Shown here piece after piece: positions 9,504 to 18,827 of a stretch of DNA of 64,000 nt (position 1 is its first letter; the number at the start of each line of letters is the position of its first letter). This DNA comes from Rhizomicrobium sp. (lineage in GTDB: Bacteria; Pseudomonadota; Alphaproteobacteria; Micropepsales; Micropepsaceae), in contig JBBCGJ010000001.1 of NCBI GenBank assembly GCA_037200985.1, positions 3,386,756 to 3,450,755 on the forward strand, in the 5' to 3' direction. The translations under genes and the position numbers were made by a program. Under the pieces are notes generated by a model. It was given only the letters and a program-made list of their open reading frames with translations. It was not told the origin of the DNA and did no database searches.

Positions 9504-12500
9504 TCATTTTCCGGGCGGCTTGACGTCGCCGCCGCCGCCGTGACCGCCGCCCGAGCGGCCGCCGACCCCGATGTGAACATGGCCGAACACGTCGTCGAGG
9601 AACGAGCCGCGCTTCTGGCAGGTGCCGTTCTTCTGCTCCGTGCCTTCCGGACATTCGCACGCCGTGCCCTCTTCATCGAGGACCATGGGGGCGCGGCAAC
9701 TCGGATGCCGCGGCACGGTGCAGATCTTCCGGGCGTCGTCCCAGTCCTCGCCGCGCTCGCAGGTCACGCAGCGCCGGCCGTTCCAATGGCTCCCGTCGGG
9801 GCAATTGTCGCCGGTCGTCGTGTGCGTCTCTTCGCATTGCAGTTCGTTGCGCACGAGGATCACGTTCGTCGGGCGCGCGCCGATCGTCACCGGGAAGGAG
9901 CGGATCGGCTTGCCGTTGAGCTGATAGCTCGTCTCCCAATGGCAGCCCTGGCGGCCGGGCGGCGGCGGCGCCGTCGGCTCGCGGACCGTGCACTTCGTGC
10001 CCGCCGGCACGGTCTTCTTGGTCGAGTCGAAGCCCGCGGCCGCCGAAGCGGTGTAGCTCAGATTCGTCACCGCACCCCGCGGATCGACGCAGGTCGCGCG
10101 GATCGGGAAGGACTGGCGCGGCGCATAGGTCAGCCGGCCGTCGATCACCGTCACCTTGGAGATCAGGACCGTCGCGCCCTCGGTCGGCTGCGTCTCGCAG
10201 ACCTCGGTATTCAGAATGTGCACGGTGACGGTGCCCGCCGCGATCGTCGCCTGCTGACCGTCGGGGTAGGTCGTGACCCAATGGCACTTGGCGTCCACCG
10301 GCGGCGGCGGCGGCTGTTCCGTGACCGTGCACACCGTGCCGGTGGCCAGGTTCTCGACGTCCTGCGAATAGCCATTGGTGCTGCCCAGGGAGTTCGTGCC
10401 GCCGAGCGCAAGCGTAACCGTCACCGGCGTGCCGCCCGGCGGCGTGCACAAGGCATCCGCATGGAACTCGAGCGAGGAATTGTCGTGGCCGTCCACGGAG
10501 CGGAGGACCTTTTCGACCGTGAGCTTGCCGGAGCCGCCCTTGGTGCCGGTGACGCAGCTCTGGTCGTTCACCGGATTGTAGTCGGTCAGCCCGCTGCCCG
10601 TCGCAAAGCCGACATGGGCGCAATTGGTCACCGTCGGCAGCGGCACGCCCGGGCGCGCATTGGTCGAGACCACCGTGATCGGCGGGAGGAACTGGCCGGT
10701 CGCCACCGTCCCGCTGCCGGTATAGGTGCAGGTCAGCGTGCCGCCAGCCGCGATGGGGAACGGGCCCACGCAATTCCAGTCCGTGCCGGTGGCGCTTGCG
10801 AAGCTCAGCCCCGCGGGCACGACGTCGGTGACGACGACATTGTTCTGGCCGTTGATCGGCTCGCTGACATTGGTGACGGCCAGCGTATAGATATAGCCGC
10901 TGCCATCGGCCGGCCCCTGGCCTTCGGATGTGGCGGTCTTCTGAATCGCGACATCGGTGTGATGGTGGTGCTCTTCGCGCGGCACGACGACGGTGATCGT
11001 CGAGGAGCAGCATTTGTCGCTGCCGTTCGTGCCGGCGCCCGGATCGACGGCGTCGATCTGGATGTCGATGCTCTGGCCGGGCGTGACGCCGGTGAGGACG
11101 AAGGTCGTGTTGATCGGCCCCGGCGGCACGGTGCGGGTCGGCGGCGCGATGCCGACGCCGGGCGTGGTCGTGTGGACGTTGAGCGTCGTCGGATTGAACC
11201 CGGGCGGCCCCGATCCGGTGATCGTCAGCGTTCCCGTACCGTCCGGATTGAGCGTGATCGCCGATTGCAGGTCGAGCAGGCAGGGCGGCGGGCCGCAATG
11301 GCCGCCCACGACCTTGCCGAGATTGACGCTCGCCTGGTTGGTGCCGTTGGCGTCGGTATAGACCGCCGTGTTGGTGACGGGCCCCTGGGTCAGCGTCTCC
11401 GTGCAATCCAGCACCGTCGTCTTGTAGCAGATCTGCGGATCGACATCGGCGGTGTAGTTCAGCGTGACCTGATAGCCCGCGGTGGGCGGCGTGTTGGTGC
11501 CGTAGTTCGGCGTGAACTCGACCGTGAGCGTGGCGTTGGCGCCGGTCGCCGGCAGGTTGACGGCATAGGAATTGGCGGCCGTCACGGAGATCGTCTGCAC
11601 CACCGCGCCGGTCGAATCCTTGATCGTGATCGTGCCGCCGACCAGCTCGGTCGGCCGGCCGACGATGTCCACCGTCGTCCAGTTCGCCTGTTTCGGCTTC
11701 TTGGCGCAGAACGGCGCGTTGATGTCGAAGGTCTGCTGCACATGCTGCTGCATGCAGACGCCGCGGCCCATCGAGCCGTCGCGGCGGAAGCGCCAGAGAA
11801 TCTCGTGATCGCCCAGGCCGAGCAGACAGTGCTCCGGATCGGTCGGATCGGCGGCGTAGCCGTAATCCCGCGAGTCGTTCAGGATCGGATTGACTGGATT
11901 GTTGTTGTTCGAGTTCCACACGGCATTGAAGCCGGCGCACGCCGCATTGGTCGCGAAGTCGAAGCAATAGGGGCCCGTCCGGGTTATGTAGTAGGGATAA
12001 AGGACCTGCCGCGTGCCGGGGATATGGAAGGCGGCAATCACGTAGCGCGCATGATTGGTGGCGGCGTTGGGAACATAGGTGTTGTCCGTCCCATTGAACT
12101 GCCCGCCCGACGTGGTGAAAACCGACGGCATCGCATAAGCCGAGCCATTGGCCGTCTTCAGGCAGGCCGGCGGACCCTGCAGCGCCTGGTGCGCGCAGAC
12201 CGCGACCCAGCCCGGACCGGCATCCGGAACGGGCGATATCGTCATGTAAGCTCCGGTCCTGAGCGGCAGAACGGTTTCCGACGATCCGCCGATCAAGGCC
12301 CATCCCGGGCAGTTCGCACCTGTCGCCAGAACGCGGCAAGCAATGCGGGCCGACGCCGTGCCGCCGTTGTATTCGACGAACACCCGCGGATTGCTTCCGG
12401 AGTCTTCCGCGATCATGTCGCGAAACTGGCCGGCCATCGTGGCGCCGGCCAGCGGCGGCGAACTCACCCAAGCCGCACAGGGCGCCGACGTCGTCGCATC

Positions 12501-13484
12501 GATGCAATAGAGCTGGTTGTTCGCGTTGACGATCAGATGCGTCGGCTGCGCCGGATCGGTCACCACGCCGGCCAGATAGCTGGTGGAGTGGGCGCCATAC
12601 TGGCTCGTCGTGATCGACGACCAGACGAACGGGAACGTCGGGCCGCCGGGGAGCGTGATAAAGGGACACGCCGCCTCGGTCACGGTGTCCCAGCAGCCGA
12701 TGCCGAGATCGGCGGTCGTGTTGTTGGCTTGCTCGTGGCTGGCTGGGAAATAGAACTTGGTGCCCACGACCACGGCATGCGGCCAATGGGGCGTGATCAC
12801 ATTGCCGCCTCCGGCCGCGCTGATCAGCTTCGAATAGCCGGCGCAGGGGCTGAGATCGGACGCGCTCCAGCACATCACGCCTGCGTAAGAACCGGGCTGA
12901 GGATTGGGCATGTGGTGCCACACGCTGTAGATACGTCCGGCCGCCGGGACCGGAATCGGCTGAAAGCCGTCGCCGGTGGAATTGCCGGCCAGGCCGATCG
13001 CCGGGCCGATCGGCGCGACATTCATCGTGAAGCCGGTGCCCGGCCCGAAGCCCGGATTGCTGTAGGTTTCGACGTTGCCGGGATAGCCGGGGCTCGTCGG
13101 ATAGGTCCAGCCCGGCGGCGCCTGGATGGACGGATCGACATAGCTCTGGTTGGCGCTCAGCGTGTCGGTGATGGTGGCCGGGCCGCTCGAACCGCTGGCC
13201 GGCGGCTTGTAGGTCAGCACATATTCGATCCGGTCGCCGGGATGGACCGAGCCGGAAAAGGGCACGGGATCGCCGTTCGAATCGAGGACGAGATTGCCGC
13301 TCGAATCCACCTGATAGGCCGTCTTGGTGAAGTTGGGCGAGGTCGACGACGTCACCGGGGCCAGGGCCACGGCCGGTGCCTTCTTCTGAAGATAGGGCAG
13401 GCCGAAATAGACCGCAGCGGCGATCACGGCGGCGCCGGCGGCCGTGCCGCCGGCGATCAGAAGCGCTTTCATCCAGCCGGTCAT
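9504..13484 (-). CDS. Giant membrane-anchored DUF11-type surface protein
   Basis: 1326 residues from the ATG at 13484. That start overlaps the upstream stop codon as ATGA, which points to translational coupling. An N-terminal transmembrane segment (about 5-25) is followed by extracellular sequence rich in Thr, Gly, Pro and Asn. A first DUF11-like segment near the start (FTKTAYQVDSSG, GDRIEYVLTYKPP) precedes a long central region without clear family. A typical DUF11 domain then follows (HTDVAIQKTAT, YIYTLAVTNVSEP, VVVTDVVPAGL, CTYTGSGTV). The C-terminus has Cys-rich modules (CPDGSHWNGRRCVTCERG) and ends in a Gly/His-rich tail. It resembles adhesin or envelope proteins. The function is unknown. 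Confidence 0.75.
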   Translation of the reverse strand: MTGWMKALLIAGGTAAGAAVIAAAVYFGLPYLQKKAPAVALAPVTSSTSPNFTKTAYQVDSSGNLVLDSNGDPVPFSGSVHPGDRIEYVLTYKPPASGSSGPATITDTLSANQSYVDPSIQAPPGWTYPTSPGYPGNVETYSNPGFGPGTGFTMNVAPIGPAIGLAGNSTGDGFQPIPVPAAGRIYSVWHHMPNPQPGSYAGVMCWSASDLSPCAGYSKLISAAGGGNVITPHWPHAVVVGTKFYFPASHEQANNTTADLGIGCWDTVTEAACPFITLPGGPTFPFVWSSITTSQYGAHSTSYLAGVVTDPAQPTHLIVNANNQLYCIDATTSAPCAAWVSSPPLAGATMAGQFRDMIAEDSGSNPRVFVEYNGGTASARIACRVLATGANCPGWALIGGSSETVLPLRTGAYMTISPVPDAGPGWVAVCAHQALQGPPACLKTANGSAYAMPSVFTTSGGQFNGTDNTYVPNAATNHARYVIAAFHIPGTRQVLYPYYITRTGPYCFDFATNAACAGFNAVWNSNNNNPVNPILNDSRDYGYAADPTDPEHCLLGLGDHEILWRFRRDGSMGRGVCMQQHVQQTFDINAPFCAKKPKQANWTTVDIVGRPTELVGGTITIKDSTGAVVQTISVTAANSYAVNLPATGANATLTVEFTPNYGTNTPPTAGYQVTLNYTADVDPQICYKTTVLDCTETLTQGPVTNTAVYTDANGTNQASVNLGKVVGGHCGPPPCLLDLQSAITLNPDGTGTLTITGSGPPGFNPTTLNVHTTTPGVGIAPPTRTVPPGPINTTFVLTGVTPGQSIDIQIDAVDPGAGTNGSDKCCSSTITVVVPREEHHHHTDVAIQKTATSEGQGPADGSGYIYTLAVTNVSEPINGQNNVVVTDVVPAGLSFASATGTDWNCVGPFPIAAGGTLTCTYTGSGTVATGQFLPPITVVSTNARPGVPLPTVTNCAHVGFATGSGLTDYNPVNDQSCVTGTKGGSGKLTVEKVLRSVDGHDNSSLEFHADALCTPPGGTPVTVTLALGGTNSLGSTNGYSQDVENLATGTVCTVTEQPPPPPVDAKCHWVTTYPDGQQATIAAGTVTVHILNTEVCETQPTEGATVLISKVTVIDGRLTYAPRQSFPIRATCVDPRGAVTNLSYTASAAAGFDSTKKTVPAGTKCTVREPTAPPPPGRQGCHWETSYQLNGKPIRSFPVTIGARPTNVILVRNELQCEETHTTTGDNCPDGSHWNGRRCVTCERGEDWDDARKICTVPRHPSCRAPMVLDEEGTACECPEGTEQKNGTCQKRGSFLDDVFGHVHIGVGGRSGGGHGGGGDVKPPGK

Positions 13485-15712
13485 TGGGCGCGCCCCTCGT
13501 TCGGCTTGCACACGCCACGCGGCACACGCACCCGGATCTTCTCGTGGCAGCAGTCATAGGGCTTGCCGGCCAGGTAGTTCGGATCGGCGCTGTTGAAGCC
13601 GCAGATGTCGACCGTCACGACCTGTCCCGGCGACGCGCCACTGAGCTGGATCACGCCCGGGGGCGGATTGAGCGGGATCTGCGGCCCGTTCGACACCGTC
13701 ACGCCCGGCACGCGGGAATAGGCGCTCACCGTATCGATGCCGATCCCGAGCGGATCGGTCGCGGTCAGCTTGTAGACCCAGCCGCCGGAGGCGGGATCGC
13801 ACACCGCGCGTCCCTCCACCGACATGCAGATCTTCGGACCCGTGCAATCCGGTCCTTTGCAGCAATCGGGGCCCGTGCAAGGCGGCCCGCAATCCGGCCC
13901 GGTACAGGGCGGTCCGCAATCGGGACCCGTGCAGGGCGGGCCGCAGTCCGGGCCGGTGCAGGGCGGGTTCGTGCAGTCCGCACCCGTGCAGCCGGCCGGG
14001 TTCGACGGCGGCGGCGGGGCGACGGGGGGAACGGTGTTGACGGCAAAATCGGCATCGCGCGGCAGGGGACACGCGCCGGTGCAGGGCAGGCGATAGACGC
14101 GCACGCCGCCCACGCTGCCGGCATGGTTGGCGTTGTCCATCTGGGCCGAATAGTTGACGAAATAGCTGATCGCCGGCGGCGCGTTGAAGCCGCGCACGGG
14201 CCGCGCGGGGCTGATCTGCAGGCCGTTGAGCTGGAGCGCGCCGACCGGTGCGAAGCCGTCCGGCGTCTTGTGGAAGCTGCGCAGGCTGTCGCCGGTGAAG
14301 ACGATCGCATCCTCGCAGCCGTCGATGTCGAAAGTGACGACGCCCTTGTCGTCTATCCGGTAGCCATAGGCGAGATCGACGCCGCCGCCGCTGGCGCGGT
14401 TGCCGTGCCCATAGCCCACCGCATATTCCTCGGGCTGCTGGTACCAGGCGCTCGCCGTCTTCGGATCGTCCGGCCGTTCGGGCCAGAATCGCCAGACATG
14501 CGCGGCGCCGGAGGGCGCCAGCGGGCTGTAGTCGAAATGCGCGCCGATGACGGCGCGCTCGGCCACGATCATCGCGCCGTCATGGCCGAACACGATGTCG
14601 GAGACCGGCGCGTCACCGGCCGGAAGATCGATCTCCTTGCGCGGATCGCCCGCGAAGTCGCCGTCGTCCTTCAGCCCCACCGACCAGATATGGCCGTCGG
14701 CGGTCGCGTAATAGAGTCTGCTGTCATGCACCGCGAGGCCCCAGACGCGGCGGGCCGAGGGCGCGAAGCCCCAGGTGGCCGGGTTCTCCGGATTGAAACC
14801 CGTATCGGTGATCTGCACGCGGCCGGACGAATCGTAGGCGACCGCGTCCAGGCCGGCGGCGCGGCGGCCGTCCGTGCCGTGATCGAAATTGCCGAGATCG
14901 CGCCCCGCCAGGTCGAGCCTGTGGATCAGCCCGGTCGACAGGTTGGAGACGAAGATCTGACGATGCGCGGCATCGTAGGCGAGATTGCCGAGCCCCGCCG
15001 GTCCGCCGGCGCCGCCATCCACCGTCGCGAACAGCGTGACCTGGCCGGTGCGGCCGTCGACGCGCCAGATGCTCGAGGGACCGCCGCCGGCGCCGAACTG
15101 GCCCGCCATCCATTCCGCGCGGGGTCCGCCCGTGTGAAGGCGGTGCGGCAGCGCATCGTCGTCGTCGTCATCGCCCTTTTTCTTGTCGTCATCGTCGTCG
15201 TCGCCGTCATGCGGCGGCCGCTCGACCAGGTTCAATCCGTAGACGGACGTCGCGGCGAGATAGATATTGGGGTGGGAAGCATCGTCGATCGCGACGCCGA
15301 AGACCTGCCCGACATCCGCGGCGCGGATCGCATGGGTCTGCGGCGCGACCCACATGTCTCCGTTCCAGACCGAGCGCGGTTCGCGCGCGTTGAGGATGCG
15401 CGCCGCCGGACCATGGATGTCGATGAAGGTCTGCGCGAGCGCCTGTGCCCCCATCGGAGACGGGGCGAGCTCTTCGGCGCGGATTGCAGTGCCCGCGAAG
15501 CCGGTCACGACCGCATCGTTGAGGGCGAGAAGCTGCCCGCCGGCCAGCGAAACCGGCACGGCGCTTTTTTCGGGCGGCGTCTCGTGGCGAATGAGCGTGC
15601 AATAGGAAAGCAGCAGGACGAGCACAAGTATGACCACTGCCGCAAGCAGCCACAGCAGGCGATTGTTTTTCACGAAAATCCCCACGCGTCGGAAACAACG
15701 CGCCCCATCCAT
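13481..15712 (-). CDS. Large membrane-anchored protein with NHL/SMP-like region, poly-Asp tract and Cys repeats
   Basis: Up to 743 residues from 15712. A GTG start at about 15673 with GGGG before it, giving MKNNRLLWLL, is an attractive alternative. An N-terminal membrane segment (LWLLAAVVILVLVLLLSYC) anchors it. The body contains propeller-like repeats (FGVAIDDASHPNIYLA, GLGNLAYDAAHRQIFVSNL, WGLAVHDSRLYYATADGHI). A run of Asp and Lys (DGDDDDDDKKKGDDDDDD) near residue 175 may bind calcium. Four copies of a CTGPDCGPP-like unit lie before a C-terminal Cys-containing domain. Its stop overlaps the next start by four bases, so the two proteins are probably made together and may interact. Confidence 0.75.
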   Translation of the reverse strand: MDGARCFRRVGIFVKNNRLLWLLAAVVILVLVLLLSYCTLIRHETPPEKSAVPVSLAGGQLLALNDAVVTGFAGTAIRAEELAPSPMGAQALAQTFIDIHGPAARILNAREPRSVWNGDMWVAPQTHAIRAADVGQVFGVAIDDASHPNIYLAATSVYGLNLVERPPHDGDDDDDDKKKGDDDDDDALPHRLHTGGPRAEWMAGQFGAGGGPSSIWRVDGRTGQVTLFATVDGGAGGPAGLGNLAYDAAHRQIFVSNLSTGLIHRLDLAGRDLGNFDHGTDGRRAAGLDAVAYDSSGRVQITDTGFNPENPATWGFAPSARRVWGLAVHDSRLYYATADGHIWSVGLKDDGDFAGDPRKEIDLPAGDAPVSDIVFGHDGAMIVAERAVIGAHFDYSPLAPSGAAHVWRFWPERPDDPKTASAWYQQPEEYAVGYGHGNRASGGGVDLAYGYRIDDKGVVTFDIDGCEDAIVFTGDSLRSFHKTPDGFAPVGALQLNGLQISPARPVRGFNAPPAISYFVNYSAQMDNANHAGSVGGVRVYRLPCTGACPLPRDADFAVNTVPPVAPPPPSNPAGCTGADCTNPPCTGPDCGPPCTGPDCGPPCTGPDCGPPCTGPDCCKGPDCTGPKICMSVEGRAVCDPASGGWVYKLTATDPLGIGIDTVSAYSRVPGVTVSNGPQIPLNPPPGVIQLSGASPGQVVTVDICGFNSADPNYLAGKPYDCCHEKIRVRVPRGVCKPNEGRAQ
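13853..13990 (-). repeat. 27-bp tandem coding repeat (Cys-rich units)
   Basis: About four tandem 27-base units encode CTGPDCGPP in the large surface protein. The units differ mostly at synonymous positions, so the peptide is kept while the DNA drifts. The last unit changes to CTGPDCCKGPDC. Such repeats can change copy number by slippage. Confidence 0.75.
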
Positions 15713-15974
15713 TACGAGAGTTTCACAAAACGGTTCGGAAAGGAAGGATTATAATATTTCCCGTCGCCGCTTCGCGATCGACCGACGGTCAACGCCTGAG
15801 AACGGCAAGTTGTAGGGCGCCTTATTTCGGCGCGCACTCAGGATATTCGTTTGGGCGACGCGACTTACCGCGGACGCGCCGGTGCTTTCCATCGATGATG
15901 CCGGCTGAACCAAGTCTTCGATCGCACCTCGAGACGATGCCGCGATCAGCGGTTGTCTTCGGGACCGAAAAGAC
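15713..15974. other. Intergenic region upstream of the surface-protein operon
   Basis: 262 bases between the surface operon and tRNA-Thr. It must hold the operon promoter on the minus strand, but I see no clear boxes, repeat or small gene. Confidence 0.5.
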
Positions 15975-16050
15975 TGGTGCCGCCTGCGTGACTCGAACAC
16001 GCGACCCCATCATTACGAATGATGTGCTCTACCGGCTGAGCTAAGGCGGC
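15975..16050 (-). tRNA. tRNA-Thr(CGT)
   Basis: 76 bases including an encoded CCA. The acceptor stem GCCGCCT/AGGCGGC, D-arm with AGCTCAGCCGGTAGAGC, anticodon stem CATCA/TGATG around loop TTCGTAA (anticodon CGT) and T-arm GCGTG-TTCGAGT-CACGC are all present and fully paired. It reads ACG codons. Confidence 0.97.
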
Positions 16051-16214
16051 TTTCCGAAGCGCGCCGCCAAAGGCCCGCCCGAAGAGGCGCGGAAAATACG
16101 CATGTCGCCCCAAGACTGCAACACAGGATTTCCCCTTGGGAAACCTCGATTTTTGCCGTTGCCGGACGCGGGAGCGGGGGCCATTCTGGCCGCCAACCAC
16201 AATAAGAAGCGCCC

Positions 16215-17318
16215 ATGCTGACCAAAGCCGACGACTACCCGGTGCACCAGCTGCCGGAACCCATCGCCACGTCCGGCACCGACCGCAACTTCTACGACCG
16301 CTATTTCTTCAACGGCTATTCCGCCGACGGCGCGGTGTTCTTCGCCGCCGCGCTCGGCGTCTATCCGCATCTGAACGTCATGGATGCCGCCCTGTCGGTG
16401 ATCGACGGCGGGGTGCAGCACAATCTGCGCGCCTCCAAGCTGCTCGCCATGGAGCGGATGGATACCGCGGTCGGCCCCATCGCGGTGCAGGTGATCGAGC
16501 CCCTGAAGACGCTGCGCCTCGTCGTGGGCAAGAACGATCACGGCATCGCGGCGGACATCACCTTCCATGCCCGCGCCCTGCCCGTCGAGGAGCCGCGCTT
16601 CACCTATCGCATGGGGCCGCTCACCTTCATGGACTATACAAGGCTGACGCAGAACGGGACCTATGACGGCTGGATCGAGGTCGCGGGCAAGCGGATCGAA
16701 CTTTCGCGGGACAAGATCGTCGGCACGCGCGACCGCTCCTGGGGCGTGCGGCCGGTGGGCCTCGCCAATCCGCAAGGCGCCGCGCCGCCGCGCCTGCCGC
16801 AATTCTATTGGCTGTGGTCGCCGCTGAATTTCCCCGACCGCTTCATGCTCTATCACAACAATGCCGACGCTTCGGGCAAGGCGTGGAACACCGCCTCGGT
16901 GATCGGGCCGGCCGGCACCGACGAGGCCGAGCACATGGCGGCCTGCTGGTCGACCATCGACTACAAGCCGGGCACGCGGCACGCCCGGCACGCGACGATC
17001 GAGACGCGCGACGCGCGCGGCGGAGAATGGCGCGCCGAGATGACGCCGAAGTTCAATTTCTACATGTCAGGCATCGGCTATGGCCATCCCGAATGGGGCC
17101 ATGGGCGCTATCACGGCGAATTGGCGGTCGGCTATGACGCCTACAAGACCGCCGAGGTCGACGAGAACCTGCCGCAATTCCAGCACATCCAGGCCTTCGT
17201 CGAAGCCAGGCTGACCGGGCCGAACGTGAACACCAGCGGCACCGGCGTGCTCGAACAGCTCGTCGTCGGCGCCTATGCGCCGCACGGCCTCACCGGCATT
17301 TTCGATCCGGCGCCATGA
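16215..17318 (+). CDS. Lipocalin-like protein of unknown function (DUF7064/7065-like)
   Basis: 367 residues with no signal peptide. Landmarks include RNFYDRYFFNGYS near the start, DRSWGVRPVG (residue ~175), FYWLWSPLNFPDRFMLYH and YGHPEWGHGRYHGELAVGYD. This pattern of W-rich beta strands with a DRSWG motif is seen in proteins related to the AttH/CrtC-like lipocalin fold. The assignment to the DUF7064/7065 group is from memory and not tested. The stop overlaps the start of the phosphotransferase gene by four bases (ATGA), so the two are co-translated. Pairing with a kinase-like gene suggests action on a lipid or terpenoid-like substrate, which is inference. Confidence 0.6.
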   Translation: MLTKADDYPVHQLPEPIATSGTDRNFYDRYFFNGYSADGAVFFAAALGVYPHLNVMDAALSVIDGGVQHNLRASKLLAMERMDTAVGPIAVQVIEPLKTLRLVVGKNDHGIAADITFHARALPVEEPRFTYRMGPLTFMDYTRLTQNGTYDGWIEVAGKRIELSRDKIVGTRDRSWGVRPVGLANPQGAAPPRLPQFYWLWSPLNFPDRFMLYHNNADASGKAWNTASVIGPAGTDEAEHMAACWSTIDYKPGTRHARHATIETRDARGGEWRAEMTPKFNFYMSGIGYGHPEWGHGRYHGELAVGYDAYKTAEVDENLPQFQHIQAFVEARLTGPNVNTSGTGVLEQLVVGAYAPHGLTGIFDPAP

Positions 17319-18325
17319 ACGATCTTTCCGACAGGCTTCAGACCTATCTGCGCAGCCGGCTCGACGCGCCCGATCTGACCGTCACGGGACTGGCGCGGAT
17401 TCCGGGCGGCGCGTCGCGCGAGACCTATCGCTTCCGCGCCCGCAGCGGCGGGCGCGAGCGCGGACTGATCCTGCGCCGCGATCCGCCGGCCAGCCTGATC
17501 GAGACCGAGCGGACCACCGAATATCGCGCCTATGAGGCGTTCCATGCCCTCGGCCTGCCGGTGCCCGAGCCGGTGGCGCTGGAGCTCGACCCGGCGCCGC
17601 TGGAGCGGCCCTTCTTCATCATGGAGGAGATCGAGAACTGCCTGGCGGGCTCGATCATGAGCCCCGATCCCTATGGCGCGCATCGGGACGCGATCGGGCG
17701 GGAGTTCTTCAGCGTGCTGGGGCGGATCGCGTCGGTCGATCCGCGCGATGTCGGGCTGTCCGAATTCGAGGGCGAGACCGACATCCACGACGTCGCGATG
17801 CACGAGGTGGCGCGCTGGGAAAAGGTGATCGACGAGGACGAGAGCGAGCCGCAGCCCATCGTGCGCGCCGCGATCCGCTGGCTGAAGCGCAACCCGCCGC
17901 CGCCGGCGCAGAAGATCGCGGTGGTGCATGGCGATTATCGCACCGGAAATTTCCTCTATGACGAGACGGGGAAAATCCGCGCGATCCTGGACTGGGAGAT
18001 GGCGCATCTGGGCGATCCGCTGGAAGACCTCGGCTGGGCGATCGATCCCCTGTGGTCCGGCGGCAATCCCGATTTTCCGGGCGGCATGATCGCGCGGGCG
18101 GAGGCCATCGCGATCTGGGAGAAGACGAGCGGCCTGAAAGCCGAGCCGGCGGCGCTGCGCTGGTGGGAGATCTTCGCGGGGGTCAAGGGCGCGGCGATCT
18201 GGATCTCGGCGGCGCGCGAATATGCGCAAGGGCGCAATATCGATCCGATCAACGCCTTTTCAGGATGGTATTGCCTCGCCTTCCACAACATGGTGCTGGC
18301 TCACCGGCTGGGAGACGCGGCATGA
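17315..18325 (+). CDS. APH-family phosphotransferase (ACAD10/11-kinase-like)
   Basis: 336 residues. It shows the aminoglycoside-phosphotransferase/choline-kinase fold: an ATP-binding N-lobe (about 25-110), Brenner motif HGDYRTGNF with the catalytic aspartate near residue 208, and ILDWEMAHLGDPLEDLGW with the metal-binding aspartate. In many Actinobacteria and Proteobacteria this subgroup is linked to hydroxyacyl-CoA or lipid breakdown and not to drug resistance. It overlaps by ATGA with the genes on both sides, so it is the middle of a tight three-gene operon. Confidence 0.88.
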   Translation: MNDLSDRLQTYLRSRLDAPDLTVTGLARIPGGASRETYRFRARSGGRERGLILRRDPPASLIETERTTEYRAYEAFHALGLPVPEPVALELDPAPLERPFFIMEEIENCLAGSIMSPDPYGAHRDAIGREFFSVLGRIASVDPRDVGLSEFEGETDIHDVAMHEVARWEKVIDEDESEPQPIVRAAIRWLKRNPPPPAQKIAVVHGDYRTGNFLYDETGKIRAILDWEMAHLGDPLEDLGWAIDPLWSGGNPDFPGGMIARAEAIAIWEKTSGLKAEPAALRWWEIFAGVKGAAIWISAAREYAQGRNIDPINAFSGWYCLAFHNMVLAHRLGDAA

Positions 18326-18753
18326 ATCCCGACGTCGGAACGATCCTGGACAAGTCGATCGAGAAGATCGCGAGCGGCCTCAACGAACACGGCGCGGCCT
18401 TCGCGCAGGGCACGGTGGGTCTTCTTTCGACCGTGCTGACGATGGCGGCGAAGGAATACGACCGCGGCGCCGATATCCGTGTCGCGGAGAACAGCGATCT
18501 GCGCGCCCTGTTCGGCGAAATCGCGGGCGCGGTGGGCGATGCCGAATTGAGGGCCGGGCTCGAAGCGGCGGCGGCATCGGCGGACGAGAACCTGCGCATC
18601 TCCACGCTGAACGCGAACAACTACGCGCTGCGCCGCCTTCTGACCGAGGCGATGATCTTCGCGGAGCTGCATCGCCTCAGCGATGCGGAGAAGAAGATCT
18701 GGGCCGTTCTAAAGGCGGCGGCGACCCGGCGGCTTGTCCAGCTCGGTCCCTGA
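18322..18753 (+). CDS. Small helical protein of unknown function, third gene of operon
   Basis: 143 residues from the ATG at 18322, which overlaps the phosphotransferase stop codon as ATGA. That coupling decides the start. Composition is Ala/Glu/Leu-rich and probably all-helical (IADKS-like N-terminus, then ALRRLLTEAMIFAELHRL). I do not recognise a named domain. Position suggests an accessory to the phosphotransferase. Confidence 0.7.
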   Translation: MNPDVGTILDKSIEKIASGLNEHGAAFAQGTVGLLSTVLTMAAKEYDRGADIRVAENSDLRALFGEIAGAVGDAELRAGLEAAAASADENLRISTLNANNYALRRLLTEAMIFAELHRLSDAEKKIWAVLKAAATRRLVQLGP

Positions 18754-18777
18754 GCGGTCCTTTGCGCGGCACGATGG

Positions 18778-18817
18778 GTCCCGGCTCATGCTCGCTGCGC
18801 TCGCTTGGCCGGGATGA
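18778..18817. terminator. Hairpin between convergent operons
   Basis: CCCGGC at 18780-18785 pairs with GCCGGG at 18808-18813, with GTC/GAC extending the base and a further GAGC-rich loop pairing inside. It lies between two convergent genes. The sequence type (GTCCCGGCTC..GCCGGGATGAC) recurs widely in alphaproteobacterial intergenic DNA. No U-tract follows, so the terminator role is tentative. Confidence 0.35.
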
Positions 18818-18827
18818 CGATCTTGCA

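Noticed and set aside
9540-13559. 1339-codon plus-strand frame opposite the DUF11 protein
   Set aside because: Low-complexity Arg/Ala/Gly content typical of antisense frames in high-GC DNA. The minus strand has DUF11 motifs, a membrane anchor and coupling to the upstream gene.
13853-13990. Short regularly spaced repeats as a CRISPR array
   Set aside because: The repeats are contiguous 27-base coding units without spacers. No cas gene is in the window.
13376-15754. 792-codon plus-strand frame opposite the second surface protein
   Set aside because: Same shadow composition. The minus frame has repeats with synonymous drift, which shows which strand is selected.
17315-18325. Aminoglycoside-resistance gene
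   Set aside because: Only the fold is shared. The operon context and subgroup point to metabolism.
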